From assembly GCA_963765875.1 (NCBI GenBank), contig CAVXYK010000014.1:124001-188000 (forward strand): a stretch of DNA of 64,000 nucleotides, written 5' to 3'. The first letter of the stretch is position 1. The number at the start of each line of letters is the position of its first letter. Below the pieces are notes generated by a model that was not told the DNA's origin, did no database searches, and worked only from the letters and a program-made list of their open reading frames with translations. Of this stretch, positions 43,899 to 53,779 are shown piece by piece. Made by a program: the position numbers and the translations under genes. Source of the stretch: JAWKOK01 sp963765875. GTDB lineage: Bacteria; Chloroflexota; Anaerolineae; Caldilineales; Caldilineaceae.

Positions 43899-45608
43899 AT
43901 GACAGAAAAGACCGGTCGCTTTGCGATCATCGAGCAGTTCCTGGCTGACGGCATGGACATCATGTTCGGCCAGCCGGGAACGGTGGAACAGGGCCTGCTG
44001 GACGCGCTGGCGGACTACCCCGAAATGAAATACATTCTGACGCTTCAGGAGACCGTTGCAGTCATGACGGCCGACGGCTATGCGCGTGCCACCCAAAAGC
44101 CGGCACTGGTTCAGTTGCACAGCTCGCCCGGTCTGGGCAACGCTGTGGGCGCACTCTACCAGGCCAAGCGAGGCCATGCACCGCTGGTCGTCTTCGGCGG
44201 CGATGCCGGCGTGAAGTATATGTCGATGGATGCACAGATGGCCGCCGATCTGGTGGCCATTGCCGAGCCGGTGACCAAGTGGTCGACCATGGTCATGGAG
44301 CCGTCGACACTGCTGCGCACCGTGCGCAAAGCAATCAAGATTGCGACCACGCCGCCCATGGGCCCGGTCTACATCTGCGTGCCCCAGGACATGCTGGATT
44401 CGCCGGTTGTCGAACCGGTACGTCCCACGTCGCTGCCGTCAACCAAGGTCGTGCCGACCCAGGCGATGGTCGACGAAATGGCGTCCATGCTGGCCGCCGC
44501 CGAAAAACCCATCATCTACATCGGCGACGGCGTCGCCTATTCCGGTGCGCAGGATGAGCTGACCAAAGTCGCCGAGCTTCTTGGCGCTGAAGTCTGGGAG
44601 GCGGATGCCGGCGAGCTGAACATGAGCTACAGCCATCCGCTCTATCAGGGCATGACCGGCCACATGTTCGGCTCGGCCAGCCTGCCGCTGATGCAAAGCG
44701 GTGATGTGAACCTGGTCTGCGGCACCTATATCCTGCCCGAGGTCTTCCCGATTCTGGGCGACATCTTCGCCGAGGATGCCAAGACCATCCACATCGATCT
44801 CAATGTCTACGAGATCGCCAAGAACCATCCGGTCGATCTGGGCGTAATGGCGGATCCCAAGCTGACGCTGGCTTTGCTGGCCGAAGCGCTGGAATCGACC
44901 ATGAGTGAAGAACAGAAGAGCGCAGCCCAAGCCAGGGCGACGGGCATCGGCGAGGCCAAGCAGGCTAGGCAAACGGCACAGTTGGAGGCCGATCAGGCCG
45001 TCCGCGACGAGACGCCGATCCAGATGTCTCGTTTCGCCGAGGAATTGGCTGCCCAGTTGGAGGGCAAGGACGTTGTCGTCTTTGACGAAGCACTGACCAG
45101 TTCACCGGCGTTGGTGCGCTACTTGCCGCCGCAACGAACTAGTGAATACTTCCTGACCCGAGGCGGCTCGTTGGGCGTCGGCATTCCCGGCGCCATCGGG
45201 GCCAAGCTGGCCAATCCCGACAAAATCGTCATCGGGTTGACCGGCGACGGCGGTTCCATGTACACCATCCAGGCGCTCTGGACCGCGGCCCGCCACAACA
45301 TCGACGCCAAGTTCATCATCTGCAACAACGCCTCCTACCGGCTGTTGCAGCTCAACATCGACCAATACTGGTCCGAGCTGGGCATTCCCAAGCATGACTA
45401 TCCGTTGAGCTTTGATCTCTCCCACCCGCCGCTTCATTTCGTTGACATGGCACGGGGCATGGGCGTTCAGGGCATCCGAGTTGAGAAGCCGTGGGAGATC
45501 AAGGACGCCATCGAGCAGATGCTGGCCCATCCGGGCCCGTTCCTGATCGATCTGGTGCTGGACACCGACACACATCCCGAGCGCGTCGGCAACACCTGTG
45601 GACAGTAG
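43899..45608 (+). CDS. Thiamine diphosphate-dependent enzyme (acetolactate synthase / benzoylformate decarboxylase type)
   Basis: This 569-residue protein has the three domains of the POX/ALS family. The N-terminal PYR domain has catalytic Glu51 (LQETVAVMTADGYAR) and FGQPGT. A central domain follows at about 190-325 (EKPIIYIGDGVAYSGAQDEL). The PP domain has the ThDP-Mg motif GDGGSMYTIQALWTAARHNI ending in NN (about 445-475). It should decarboxylate a 2-keto acid or condense aldehydes, with the substrate undefined. FAD-binding residues of true ALS cannot be judged. It is coupled to the DJ-1-like gene upstream, which suggests work on a shared carbonyl compound. Confidence 0.88.
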   Translation: MTEKTGRFAIIEQFLADGMDIMFGQPGTVEQGLLDALADYPEMKYILTLQETVAVMTADGYARATQKPALVQLHSSPGLGNAVGALYQAKRGHAPLVVFGGDAGVKYMSMDAQMAADLVAIAEPVTKWSTMVMEPSTLLRTVRKAIKIATTPPMGPVYICVPQDMLDSPVVEPVRPTSLPSTKVVPTQAMVDEMASMLAAAEKPIIYIGDGVAYSGAQDELTKVAELLGAEVWEADAGELNMSYSHPLYQGMTGHMFGSASLPLMQSGDVNLVCGTYILPEVFPILGDIFAEDAKTIHIDLNVYEIAKNHPVDLGVMADPKLTLALLAEALESTMSEEQKSAAQARATGIGEAKQARQTAQLEADQAVRDETPIQMSRFAEELAAQLEGKDVVVFDEALTSSPALVRYLPPQRTSEYFLTRGGSLGVGIPGAIGAKLANPDKIVIGLTGDGGSMYTIQALWTAARHNIDAKFIICNNASYRLLQLNIDQYWSELGIPKHDYPLSFDLSHPPLHFVDMARGMGVQGIRVEKPWEIKDAIEQMLAHPGPFLIDLVLDTDTHPERVGNTCGQ

Positions 45609-45675
45609 CTGGCGGCCAGCGGAACAAGCACGGCTCATTTTGTGCATAATGTAGATCACGAAAGGCGAATGGCTC

Positions 45676-46014
45676 ATGACCGAAACAGCGGGCAAGCAAT
45701 TCTACAATCGACAGATCGAACTTCTAGCCGCCAAGGATGTGGACACCTTGGTGGAGACTCACTATACAGAAGATGCCGAGCTCGTCTCTTTTGACTTCAC
45801 CATCAATGGTCGAGAAGCGCTGAAGAACCACTTCCACGGCTATCTTGAAATGTTGGGCTATATCAAGGTGCTTTCGACGGACAAATTTGCAGAGACGGAA
45901 AGTTGCATCTTTTTTGAGGCGACCGTGGAGACAAAGCTCGGCGTGGTTCAGGTATATGACGCCTTTGTCCTCCAGGATGGCAAGGCGACCCACCACTTCA
46001 CCGGCGTCAAATAG
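45676..46014 (+). CDS. NTF2-like protein (SnoaL-like), array member 1
   Basis: This 112-residue single NTF2-fold domain begins with a helical start FYNRQIELLAAKDVDTLV, then HYTEDAELVSFDFTINGREAL and a final strand VYDAFVLQDGKATHHFTGV. The fold is that of SnoaL, ketosteroid isomerase and NTF2, which bind small hydrophobic molecules in a conical pocket; activity cannot be assigned. GAAAGGCG lies upstream as a ribosome site. First of about thirteen such domains. Confidence 0.75.
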   Translation: MTETAGKQFYNRQIELLAAKDVDTLVETHYTEDAELVSFDFTINGREALKNHFHGYLEMLGYIKVLSTDKFAETESCIFFEATVETKLGVVQVYDAFVLQDGKATHHFTGVK

Positions 46015-46113
46015 GCGTAAGTCACGCCAGCAGCATGACTTGTCCACTTACCAAGAACGTCTGTCCGGTAGCCGGACCTACGAGAATTCAAGTTATTCAC
46101 AGGAGTAAACCAA

Positions 46114-46596
46114 GTGAGTGAACCAATTTCCATGGAACAGATCAACGCGTTTGTCAAGGCCTGGTATTTGGCCTTGGACCAACACGTCCCCCGTGAAGCC
46201 TGTTCGCTCCTGGTATCCGACGACGTGCAGATGATCTTCCCTGAGAAGACCTTGCACGGAATCGGCGACCTGGAAGCATGGTACGCCGGCGGCACCTACT
46301 CCGATGGCGAAGAAGCGCCCGGCGTCATCAACATCTTCTTCGATGAAAACCACAATGTGGCCAGCGTCGAACCGACCTCCGGCATTGACGGCAACGAGAT
46401 CGACCTGCGTGTCGTCGTCGCCTGGCAGGCAAGCTGGTTTTCGCCGCCGGCGGCCAAGAGCACACGCACATCCATGGACGCCATCCAGGATTGGACGGTG
46501 CGTCGCAGCGACAAGAATGAGTTTGGGCTGGTCATCTCCAGCTACAACGCCATGGCCGAACCGTTCGTCTATGCCCCGGGTTTCGCGCGGCTCTAG
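46114..46596 (+). CDS. NTF2-like protein, array member 2
   Basis: The start is ATG 46114, preceded at a distance by AGGAG (46101); the frame also contains MEQINAFVKAWY at residue 7. The fold markers of this 160-residue protein are AFVKAWYLALDQHVPREACSL, LVSDDVQMIFPEKTLHG, DLEAWYAGG and a long central strand pair. It is more diverged than the other members and lacks the SnoaL GxPPSGR motif. Ligand unknown. A GTAGCCGGACCTAC hairpin word lies just upstream near 46070. Confidence 0.65.
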   Translation: MSEPISMEQINAFVKAWYLALDQHVPREACSLLVSDDVQMIFPEKTLHGIGDLEAWYAGGTYSDGEEAPGVINIFFDENHNVASVEPTSGIDGNEIDLRVVVAWQASWFSPPAAKSTRTSMDAIQDWTVRRSDKNEFGLVISSYNAMAEPFVYAPGFARL

Positions 46597-46617
46597 CAGA
46601 TTGCCGGAGAGACCAAA

Positions 46618-46714
46618 ACGATAGACCGCGGATGCGGCGGATTAGGCGAAAACAGCCTGATTTGTCCGATTCTATAGGCTTTAATCTGCCGAATTCGCCT
46701 AATCCGCGGTCTAT
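46618..46714. repeat. Type B palindromic element
   Basis: atagaccgcggat with ggattaggcgaa on the left (46621-46650) faces ttcgcctaatccgcggtctat on the right (46694-46714). It sits between two array genes. Confidence 0.7.
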
Positions 46715-46778
46715 CTGTCCTCTCTCCACGCTGGTTCTCAATGTGTAAGTGATGAATCGTCAAGGAGGAGATGCAACA

Positions 46779-48103
46779 ATGACCGCAAGTGAGAACAAGG
46801 TGATCGCCGGTCGTTACTTCCGCGAGATCATGACCGACGGCAACCTGGGCACGCTCTACGAGCTGCTGGCGCCGGACTTCATCTTCACGCTGCCGACCCA
46901 TCCGGAACCCTATGTGGGGCCGGACGGCTTCAAAGATCTGGTGACCATGCTCCATTCCAGCTTTCCTGACTTCTACATCCATGCGCTGGACATGGTGGCG
47001 TCTGAAGATGACATGGTCGTGACGCGCTGGCATGGTGGCGGCACCCACCTGGGCGCAGCCATTGTCACCGTGGCCGGCGACATTCCCGCCTCAGCGGCCG
47101 CTATTTCGAGATCGACGGCATGAGCTGGCACCGCATCAAGGACGGCAAGATCGTCGAGGTCATGGGCTACGAGGATACCATCGGCATGTTCAAGCAGCTC
47201 GGCGTCATGCCCAGCCCGCTGACTGCGACCACGCCCGAGGAAAACCTGGCCACAGCCAAGCGCTTCTTCAACGAGGTGCTCAACGAAGGCAAGTTCTCGG
47301 TCCTGGACGAGATCCTGGCCGACGACGTCGAATTCTCGCTGCCGACCGAAGGCGCCCTCTCGGGCAAAGAGGCCGTGCGCGGCTACGTCAGCTATCTGCG
47401 TGGGGCATTCAACGACTTGAATTTCGCGATTGAGAACGAAGTCTCCAACGAGAACAAGGTCGCCATTCGCTGGCGACTCACCGGCACGCACACCGGCGAG
47501 TTCAACGGCGTGCCGGCGTCAGGCAATGCCATCGACGACTACGGCATCGACTTCATCGACTTCTGGGGCGGCAAAATCAAGGCCATCCACGTCATTGCCA
47601 ACCAGCTTGGCCTGGTCAACCACATCGCGCCGCAGGGCCCGCCGCCGCAGTTGAGCCCGGAGCAGAACAACGCCATCGCCATCCAGTTCTTCGATTCGGT
47701 CTGGAACAAGGGTGACTTCAGCGTGCTCGACACGCTCATCTCGCCCGATGCCATCGACCACTCGACCGTCGGCGGCGTGGACAAGAAGGAGAAGGGCAGC
47801 GCCAGTTTCCGTGCCATCGTCTCCATGTTCCGGGCCGCCATGCCCGACATCCAGCTGACCATCGACGACGAGATCTATGCCGGCGACAAGGTCGTCCATC
47901 GCTGGACGCTGGTCGGCACCGATACCGGCGGCGTCATGGGCATGCCGCCCAGCGGCAAGCAGCTCACCTTCACCGGCATCACCACGGCCCGCTTCGAGAA
48001 CGGCTTGATCGTCGAGCGCTGGGCCAATGTGGATGAACTCGGTCTGCTCCAGCAGCTTGGCGTGGCGCCACCGCCGCCGGAAGCAGCTAGCATCGCGGGA
48101 TGA
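46779..48103 (+). CDS. Triple-domain SnoaL-like polyketide cyclase/ester cyclase family protein, frame break near 47094
   Basis: ATG 46779 follows AAGGAGGAG. Three SnoaL domains follow in one chain. Domain 1 (ENKVIAGRYFREIMTDGNLG) has the conserved GDIPPSGRYFEI only if CCCG and CCTC are each read as one Pro codon, which repairs the two-base shift near 47094. Domain 2 (about 47240-47630) has TGTHTGEFNGVPASGNAIDD. Domain 3 (about 47655-48090) has FFDSVWNKGDFSVLDTLISP and GVMGMPPSGKQLTFTG. Repaired length is about 440 residues. SnoaL proteins close rings in polyketides or act on related small molecules; this one's substrate is unknown. Domain 3 is nearly duplicated at 48938. Confidence 0.8.
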
Positions 48104-48885
48104 GTGACGCTGGTCGATCAGACAAAAACGTGCGGAGGACTTGCAAGCCAACGATTCGTCTCCTGCCTGGCATCGCTGGTGACTCTGGATAGCCTGGTGA
48201 CCGAATGCTTTACCGAGAGATGCCCGGTCCATGCCTTTCGCTTTCGGGCGGACGGACCGCAGGCAATCGTGAGCTTTTCGCCTTGTACGGCCAGCGGCTT
48301 GCCAATCTGGGCAAACGACGGGTTACGCACTTCCTCGTCGGCGAGGACTTCATCTGGCAGGAAGTGGAGATCGAGGCTCCAGGTGAGCCGATCGTGGTCT
48401 ACGAGTTCAAGTTTCTGAGGAACGACAAGGTGTATCTGCAACTCGTCGGCGAGAAGCAGGGCACAGTCTGGCAGACAGACGATTTCGTCGGATTTTGGCC
48501 GCCAGATGTTTCTCGCCGATAGTCTCTGAGGCCGAACGTCTCCATCATCGCTACATCGACTATCAGGCGCGGCAAGACTGCTGACGGCATGGCCGATGAC
48601 TTCTTTACAGCCGATGCTCGCCTGATCACGGCAAAGCTGTCTATCGAAGGACGAGAGCCGCTGCGAATTTCTTCGCCCACAAGTTTGAGCATGAGAGACG
48701 ATTTTCATCTCGTCTCCATGCACAATCTGACCGGCGACAGTGACTATGTCTGGTTTGAGGCGACGGCGGCCAGCAGCGCCGGCGCACGCACGGTCTACGA
48801 TGTGATGTTGCTGCGTGACGGCAAAGTGAATTTGCAACTGGTCGGCACGCTGGACGGTATTCTACCGGCCAATCAGGACAGATAA
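48104..48885 (+). CDS. Two NTF2-like domains, several frame breaks (possibly one fused gene)
   Basis: The first domain reads QRFVSCLASL and TECFTERCPVHAFRFRADG, shifts near 48270, then RELFALYGQRLANLGKRRVT and FLRNDKVYLQLVGEKQG. The second begins ERLHHRYIDYQARQDC, shifts at 48584 (TGCT read as one Cys codon) to DGMADDFFTADARLIT and ends LRDGKVNLQLVGTLDG. The two are clearly paralogous. Between them CGAT and AGTC, read as Arg and Ser codons, would join both into one protein of about 255 residues; otherwise a TAG at 48520 separates them. The start may be GTG 48104, directly after the upstream stop. It may also be a decaying pair. Confidence 0.55.
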
Positions 48886-48937
48886 TCTAGCCTATACAGA
48901 CAGGATGAACCATCGAAACGTTTCATTAGGAGGAACT

Positions 48938-49387
48938 ATGTCTCTATCACCCGAAGCCAACAATGCCATTGCCGAGAAGTTCTTTGATTCGGTCTGGAAC
49001 AAAGGCGATTTCAGCGTGCTCGACACATTGATCTCGCCCGACGCCATCGACCACTCGACCGTGGGCGGCGTCGACAAGAAGGAGAAGGGCAGTGCCAGTT
49101 TCCGCGCCATCGTCGGCATGTTCCGTGCCGCCATGCCGGATGACATCCACCTGAACATCGATGACGAAGTCTATGCAGGCGACAAGGTCGTCCATCGTTG
49201 GACGATCACCGGCACCGACACCGGCGGCGTCATGGGCATGCCGCCCAGCGGCAAGGAACTGACCTTCACCGGCACCACCATTGTGCGCATGGAGGACGGC
49301 GTGATCGTCGAGCGCTGGGCCAACGTGGATGAATTGGGTTTGCTCCAGCAGTTGGGCGTCGTGCCTATCCCCGGCCAGGAAGGTTAA
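48938..49387 (+). CDS. SnoaL-like ester cyclase family protein, array member
   Basis: This is a 149-residue protein from ATG 48938, preceded by AGGAGG. It is almost the same as domain 3 of the upstream triple protein: FFDSVWNKGDFSVLDTLISP, VGGVDKKEKGSASFRAIV, MGMPPSGKELTFTG and WANVDELGLLQQLGVV. At the DNA level long stretches are identical apart from third positions, showing a fairly recent duplication. Family chemistry is cyclisation or hydrolysis of small organic molecules; substrate unknown. Confidence 0.85.
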   Translation: MSLSPEANNAIAEKFFDSVWNKGDFSVLDTLISPDAIDHSTVGGVDKKEKGSASFRAIVGMFRAAMPDDIHLNIDDEVYAGDKVVHRWTITGTDTGGVMGMPPSGKELTFTGTTIVRMEDGVIVERWANVDELGLLQQLGVVPIPGQEG

Positions 49388-49409
49388 CCTGCCAACTGAG
49401 GAGACAAAC

Positions 49410-49862
49410 ATGTCGATTGATGCAAACAAAGCACTGGTACGTCGTTACTGGCTGGACCTTTGGAATGGAAAACAGGGCGGCCTGATCGATGAGATCTGTG
49501 CGCCGGACATGAGGCTGCATTTTGCGCCCGGCCAGTCTCATCAGCCGCCGTCTATGCAGGTCTGGTTCGAGCATGCATTGATCGCATTCCCGGATGTGTA
49601 CTTCACGATCCACGCCGAAATCGCTGAAGGCGACCTGGTAACGACTCGGTGGTCCTACACTGCAACCCAAACAGGTGAGTTTTTGGGCCTTCCGCCCAGC
49701 GGGAAAAAGATCACAGACACAGGTATCGATATCTTTCGAGTCCAGGACGGCAAGCTCGTCGATCTATGGATCATGCAGGATAGCCTTGGTCTGATGCAAC
49801 AGCTCGGTGCAATTGAGGTCAAAGCGAAAAAGCCTTCACAATTTCGCACTGTCTATTCTTGA
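49410..49862 (+). CDS. SnoaL-like ester cyclase family protein, array member
   Basis: The product is 150 residues from ATG 49410, with TGAGGAG at ribosome-site distance. Motifs are ALVRRYWLDLWNGKQGGLID, MRLHFAPGQ, YTATQTGEFLGLPPSGKKIT and IFRVQDGKLVDLW. The intact GLPPSGK motif and following Asp-rich strand fit SnoaL. The gene starts 22 bases after the previous stop and is followed 17 bases later by another member, so all are probably on one transcript. Confidence 0.85.
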   Translation: MSIDANKALVRRYWLDLWNGKQGGLIDEICAPDMRLHFAPGQSHQPPSMQVWFEHALIAFPDVYFTIHAEIAEGDLVTTRWSYTATQTGEFLGLPPSGKKITDTGIDIFRVQDGKLVDLWIMQDSLGLMQQLGAIEVKAKKPSQFRTVYS

Positions 49863-49879
49863 TAGAAAGGTAAAGATTG

Positions 49880-50297
49880 ATGGGTGTAATCGAGAACAGG
49901 ATCGCAGTACGTCGATTCTTGGACGATATCTGGAGCAAAGGAGACATGGACTGCAATCGATGAACTGCTCGATCCAGACTTCGCCTTCATCCTTGCCTTT
50001 ATGCGAACGGACGGGACTGAGGCTTTCAAAAACCTGGTTCGTGCCAATCGAACAGCTTTCGAGAATTTGACGTACAGCGCAGCGCCTGGCGACGTCGTGG
50101 CCGAGGACGACAAGGCGGCCGCCTACTGGACAATGACGGCAAAACATGTCGGCACCTGGGCCGGCATCGAAGCCACCGGCATCAATGTCTCCATCGAGGG
50201 CATTACCTTCTTTCGCTTCGGTGCAGATGGCAAAATCACCGATGCTCGCGTCCAGAATGACGTGCGTGGGCTGAGGAGACAGCTTGGGACGTCGTAG
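49880..50297 (+). CDS. SnoaL-like protein, array member, one frame break near 49952
   Basis: ATG 49880 starts MGVIENRIAVRRFLDDIWSKGDM. GACT read as one Asp codon at 49952 gives DAIDELLDPDFAF and continues to LRRQLGTS at 50297, about 138 residues. The motif region reads GTWAGIEATGINVSIEG, so the PPSG element is altered. It is otherwise a standard member of the array. Confidence 0.72.
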
Positions 50298-50304
50298 GCA
50301 AGGC

Positions 50305-50856
50305 ATGGGCAGACGATTGATTGTCATCCCACGCTGGTCAGGATGGCCGGAGAGCGACTGGTATCCCTGGCTGGAGCGTACGCTGCGGGCGGAACCCGAA
50401 TCGCTGTTCGATGAAATCGTGTTCGGCGACATGCCACAGCCAAACTTGCCCGATCGTCGGGGATTGGGTGGACGAAACGCTCCGGCTGATGGGCGATGAT
50501 GCCGAAATACCTCGCTGAGACGGTGATGATCGGACACAGCGTGGGCTGCCAGGCAATTCTGCGCAGCTTGGCTCGAGTTGTCGCCGGGGCTGGCGTTGCG
50601 TGGATCGGTCTTCGTGGCCGGTTGGTTCGATGTCGACAACCCATGGCCAGCCATCGAGCCGTGGGTCCAGCCGATCGAGGACATGGAGCGAGCCAAAGCG
50701 GCCGCCGGCCAAGTGGTCGCAATTCTGTCCGACAATGATCCGTTCACGTCCGACTGGCAGGACAATCGCCGCCAGTGGCAGGAAGAAATGGATGCCTCAG
50801 TGGATATCGTTCCCGGCGGACAGCACTTCAATGGGTCGGCCTATCCAGATCATTAG
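50305..50856 (+). CDS. RBBP9/YdeN-type serine hydrolase, three frame breaks
   Basis: ATG 50305 starts MGRRLIVIPRWSGWPESDWYPWL, typical of the small RBBP9/YdeN alpha/beta hydrolases. CCCG (50452), CGCT (50516) and GCTC (50574), each read as one codon, restore DMPQPNLPIVGDWVDETL, then ETVMIGHSVGCQAILRSLAEL with the nucleophile Ser in GHSVG, then GSVFVAGWFDVDNPW, LSDNDPFTSDW (Asp) and GGQHFNG (His). The repaired length is about 180 residues, as expected, with a full triad. Substrate unknown. Position inside the array suggests ester hydrolysis on the same compound class. Confidence 0.75.
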
Positions 50857-50914
50857 TGAAACGCTTCACGGTCTTATCTTAGACAGCAAGCAAATACGCA
50901 CAAGGAGCAGTAAC

Positions 50915-51323
50915 ATGTCTGTAGAAGCAAACAAAGAAGTTGTTCGTAAGTACGTGGACGCAATCCTGGTCAATCGGGATTTCAGCAAGTTCAGTGAGTA
51001 CACGGCGCCTGGCTTCTACATCGATCGGTCGGCTGTGCCGGAGGCCATTGCTGGAGAAGAAGGGCTGCACACCCAGATGGACATGCTCTACGGAGCATTC
51101 CCGGATCTGGATTTGAGCATCGTCAATATGGTCGCCGAAGGCGATCATGGTCGTGGTGCGTTTTGCGGCGCCGGGTACCCACACCGGCGAGTTTGCCGGC
51201 ATTCCGGCCACGGGCAAGCGCGCTACCTGGAAGGGTCTAGTCATGTACCATGTTGAGGATGGTAAGATCACCGAAGCCTGGGCCAACTGGGACGACTGGG
51301 GCCTGATCGAGCAGTTGAAGTAG
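50915..51323 (+). CDS. SnoaL-like protein, array member, one frame break near 51146
   Basis: ATG 50915 follows AAGGAG. The frame reads EVVRKYVDAILVNRDFSKFS and NMVAEGD. GATC read as one Asp codon restores MVVVRFAAPGTHTGEFAGIP, ATGKRATWKG and ending DDWGLIEQLK at 51323, about 135 residues. A hairpin with 12-base arms (51339-51350 / 51369-51380) follows the stop and probably ends this part of the transcript. Confidence 0.78.
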
Positions 51324-51338
51324 GCAGCTTCAGACGAA

Positions 51339-51380
51339 AACTTGCCTCCCTCATGGCGAACGCTTTGGGGGAGGCAAGTT
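51339..51380 (+). terminator. Terminator-like hairpin inside the array
   Basis: Arms aacttgcctccc and gggaggcaagtt are perfect, with an 18-base loop, 15 bases after a SnoaL-like gene and about 50 bases before the next ATG. It splits the array into two possible transcription units. Confidence 0.55.
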
Positions 51381-51432
51381 CAATGATTTACGATTTCAAT
51401 CACCGTGAGAACCACGGGAGAGATAGGCTACA

Positions 51433-52122
51433 ATGAATCCGGATCCGCTTGCAAGGTATCTGATGCGGTTGCCAACCCTCATCACCTTCTTCTTTTCGGT
51501 GATGTTGGTGACCTTCTTTCGCGAACTGGCTGTGACATTCCAGCTCTCAACAGATCCGAAGTTCGACTGGTCGACGCCTGCAGACGCCCTGATCCTGATT
51601 TCGTTTCTGGCAACGCTCTTCTTCGTCGTCGCCGTCTGGTTGGCCTACAGTTTATTGATAGAACGCTTTCCCTACACGTTGGACTATGGGCTTTTCTATT
51701 TCGACGTGGCTCGTTTCTCGGTACTCTATCTGATTTTCAGCTTTGCCTTTTTGGCAGGCCATCCGCCGTCCTACATCTACTACATCGTCGCCTTGGCGGT
51801 CTGGCATTTGATGATGGTCGGATGGCACGCCTACCGTCTGCGCCACATCCAGGGGATCGAACGATCTGAACGCAGTGCGGACATGCGCGGCCACGCGTTG
51901 CGCATGGGCACCTATCTGGTATTGGCCGTCGCTTACTACCTATTTGTAATGCGCGTGTGGGAGGCCACAGAGCCGTGGGCCATGCAGAGCATGTTCGTGG
52001 TTCTAACCAGCGCCCTATTGGTCTTCTGGAATGCCCGACGCCTGAACGACGTACGCCATAAGGCGATCGAAGCCAGCAAGGCCGCGGATTTGGCCAACGC
52101 GGCGGCTCCAACATCTGCTTGA
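51433..52122 (+). CDS. Multi-pass membrane protein, unknown function
   Basis: This 229-residue protein has five or six hydrophobic segments (LITFFFSVMLVTFF, LILISFLATLFFVVAVWLAY, FSVLYLIFSFAFLAG, YIYYIVALAVWHLMM, GTYLVLAVAYYLFVM and MFVVLTSALLVFW). A charged loop lies at about 140-155 (RHIQGIERSERSADM). I do not recognise the family. It stands between array members and the GMC oxidoreductase, without a clear link to either. Confidence 0.65.
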   Translation: MNPDPLARYLMRLPTLITFFFSVMLVTFFRELAVTFQLSTDPKFDWSTPADALILISFLATLFFVVAVWLAYSLLIERFPYTLDYGLFYFDVARFSVLYLIFSFAFLAGHPPSYIYYIVALAVWHLMMVGWHAYRLRHIQGIERSERSADMRGHALRMGTYLVLAVAYYLFVMRVWEATEPWAMQSMFVVLTSALLVFWNARRLNDVRHKAIEASKAADLANAAAPTSA

Positions 52123-52244
52123 CTGATGGGCAGGGTCGCCGTTCATGTCATTCGAAGCGACACTGCAATAAGCGTATCAAGAGTCATTAATCTGAACAAC
52201 TACGGAATTGGCATTCAGACGTCTAGCAGGAGGAAAACAGCACA

Positions 52245-53776
52245 GTGGCAAAGAAGCAAAAATACGACTATGTAATCATTGGCAGCGGCGCTTCGGGCGC
52301 GGTGATCGCCAACCGCTTGAGCGGTAGCGGGGCCAGCGTGCTGGTGCTGGAGGCCGGTGGCGGAGATGACGACGCCAACATCCATGCGCCTCGGTGGCTT
52401 CACGGCGCTCTGGGGTTCGGATATTGACTGGCAGTTGATGACCGAGGCTCAGCCCGGCATGGCCGATCGTGAGCTAATGATCAACCAGGGCAAGGTCAAG
52501 GGCGGCAGCACGTCGATCAATGCCATGATGTATGTGCGCGGCAATCCCGGCAACTTTGATATGTGGAATGCCCTGGGCGCCGACGGCTGGAGCTACGCAG
52601 ATGTGTTGCCCTACTTCAAGGGCCTTGAGGACTATGAAGGCGGCGAGTCTGACTATCACGGCGTCGGCGGTGATCTGACCATCCGCGATTGCCCGGACGA
52701 CGTCATGCGCTCAGAGCCCTTCCTCAAAGGAGCGGTCGAGGCCGGTTACGACGGACCGTATTGGGATTACAACGGTGAGCGCCAGGAGAACGGCGCCGGT
52801 CTGCTTCAATTTCACATCGGCGCAGACGATAAACGCGCCAGCGCGGTCACGGCATTCCTTGATCCCATTGCCGATCGAAAGAACCTGACTATTGCGCTGG
52901 GCGCCGTCGCCACCCGGGTCGTCATTGAGGACGGCAGAGCTGTTGGCGTTGAATATCTCCAGGATGGTGAGAACCAGAGCTAGCCCATGCTGCCAAAGAG
53001 GTGATTGTCAGTGCAGGCGCACTGGCATTCGCCCAAGGTGTTGCTGCTCTCCGGTATCGGCCCGGCAGCGGATCTGGCCGAGCACGGCATCGACGTCGTC
53101 TCCGACCTGCCCGGCGTGGGCCAAAACTTGCAGGATCACGTGCAGTTGCCCGTCATCTACCGCTCCAAGGTCGACATGGGCCATGACCACGTTGCTGACC
53201 GGTAATGTGCTCTTCGTCAACACGCGCGAGGGCGCAGAGCGCAGCCGTGCCCGACTTGCAACTCAACTTCACGCCCGCCATTCCGGCGCCGCTGGCTCCC
53301 GTGTTGCCTGATTTCGGCGGCCCGGTGAGCCATCTTCCTGCCCATCCTGGTGCAGCCCTTCAGCGTCGGCGACGTGTCGCTGCGTTCAGCCGATCCACTG
53401 GATCCGCCGGTCATCAACCCGAACTATTTGCAACCAGGAAGCAGACTACAAGGTGTTGGTCAAGGCACTGGACCTGATCCGCTCCATCGCAGCCACCGAG
53501 GCATTTGCCGAGCTGGGCGGCGAGGAACTGGCTCCGGGTCCAGGCGACCCGGAAGGCTTCATCCGCTCTCAGGCGTCAACGCTCTGGCATCCGGCCGGCA
53601 CCTGCAAGATCGGCCAGGACGCTATGGCCGTCGTCGATCCGCAATTGCGGGTCTACGGCGTCGAGGGACTGCGTGTGGCCGATGCGTCGGTCATGCCGAC
53701 TGTAACCAGCGGCAACACTGTGGCAGCCTGTTTCATGATCGGCGAGAAGGCTGCCGATATGATTTTGAATGGATAG
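52245..53776 (+). CDS. GMC-family FAD-dependent oxidoreductase (choline dehydrogenase type), many frame breaks
   Basis: GTG 52245 with AGGAGG upstream starts KYDYVIIGSGASGAVIANRL, the FAD-binding motif, and VLVLEAGG. The frame breaks near 52392, 52978 (double), 53028, 53181, 53238, 53327 and 53437; all can be repaired with four-base synonymous codons. The repaired chain of about 500 residues holds GKVKGGSTSINAMMYVRG (GMC signature 1), KEVIVSAGALASPKVLLLSG (signature 2, with GIGP), and the C-terminal ASTLWHPAGTCKIG and SGNTVAA with the catalytic His and Asn. It oxidises an alcohol to a carbonyl, substrate unknown. Fits a carbonyl pathway with neighbouring DJ-1, VOC and ThDP enzymes. Confidence 0.82.
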
Positions 53777-53779
53777 GAC

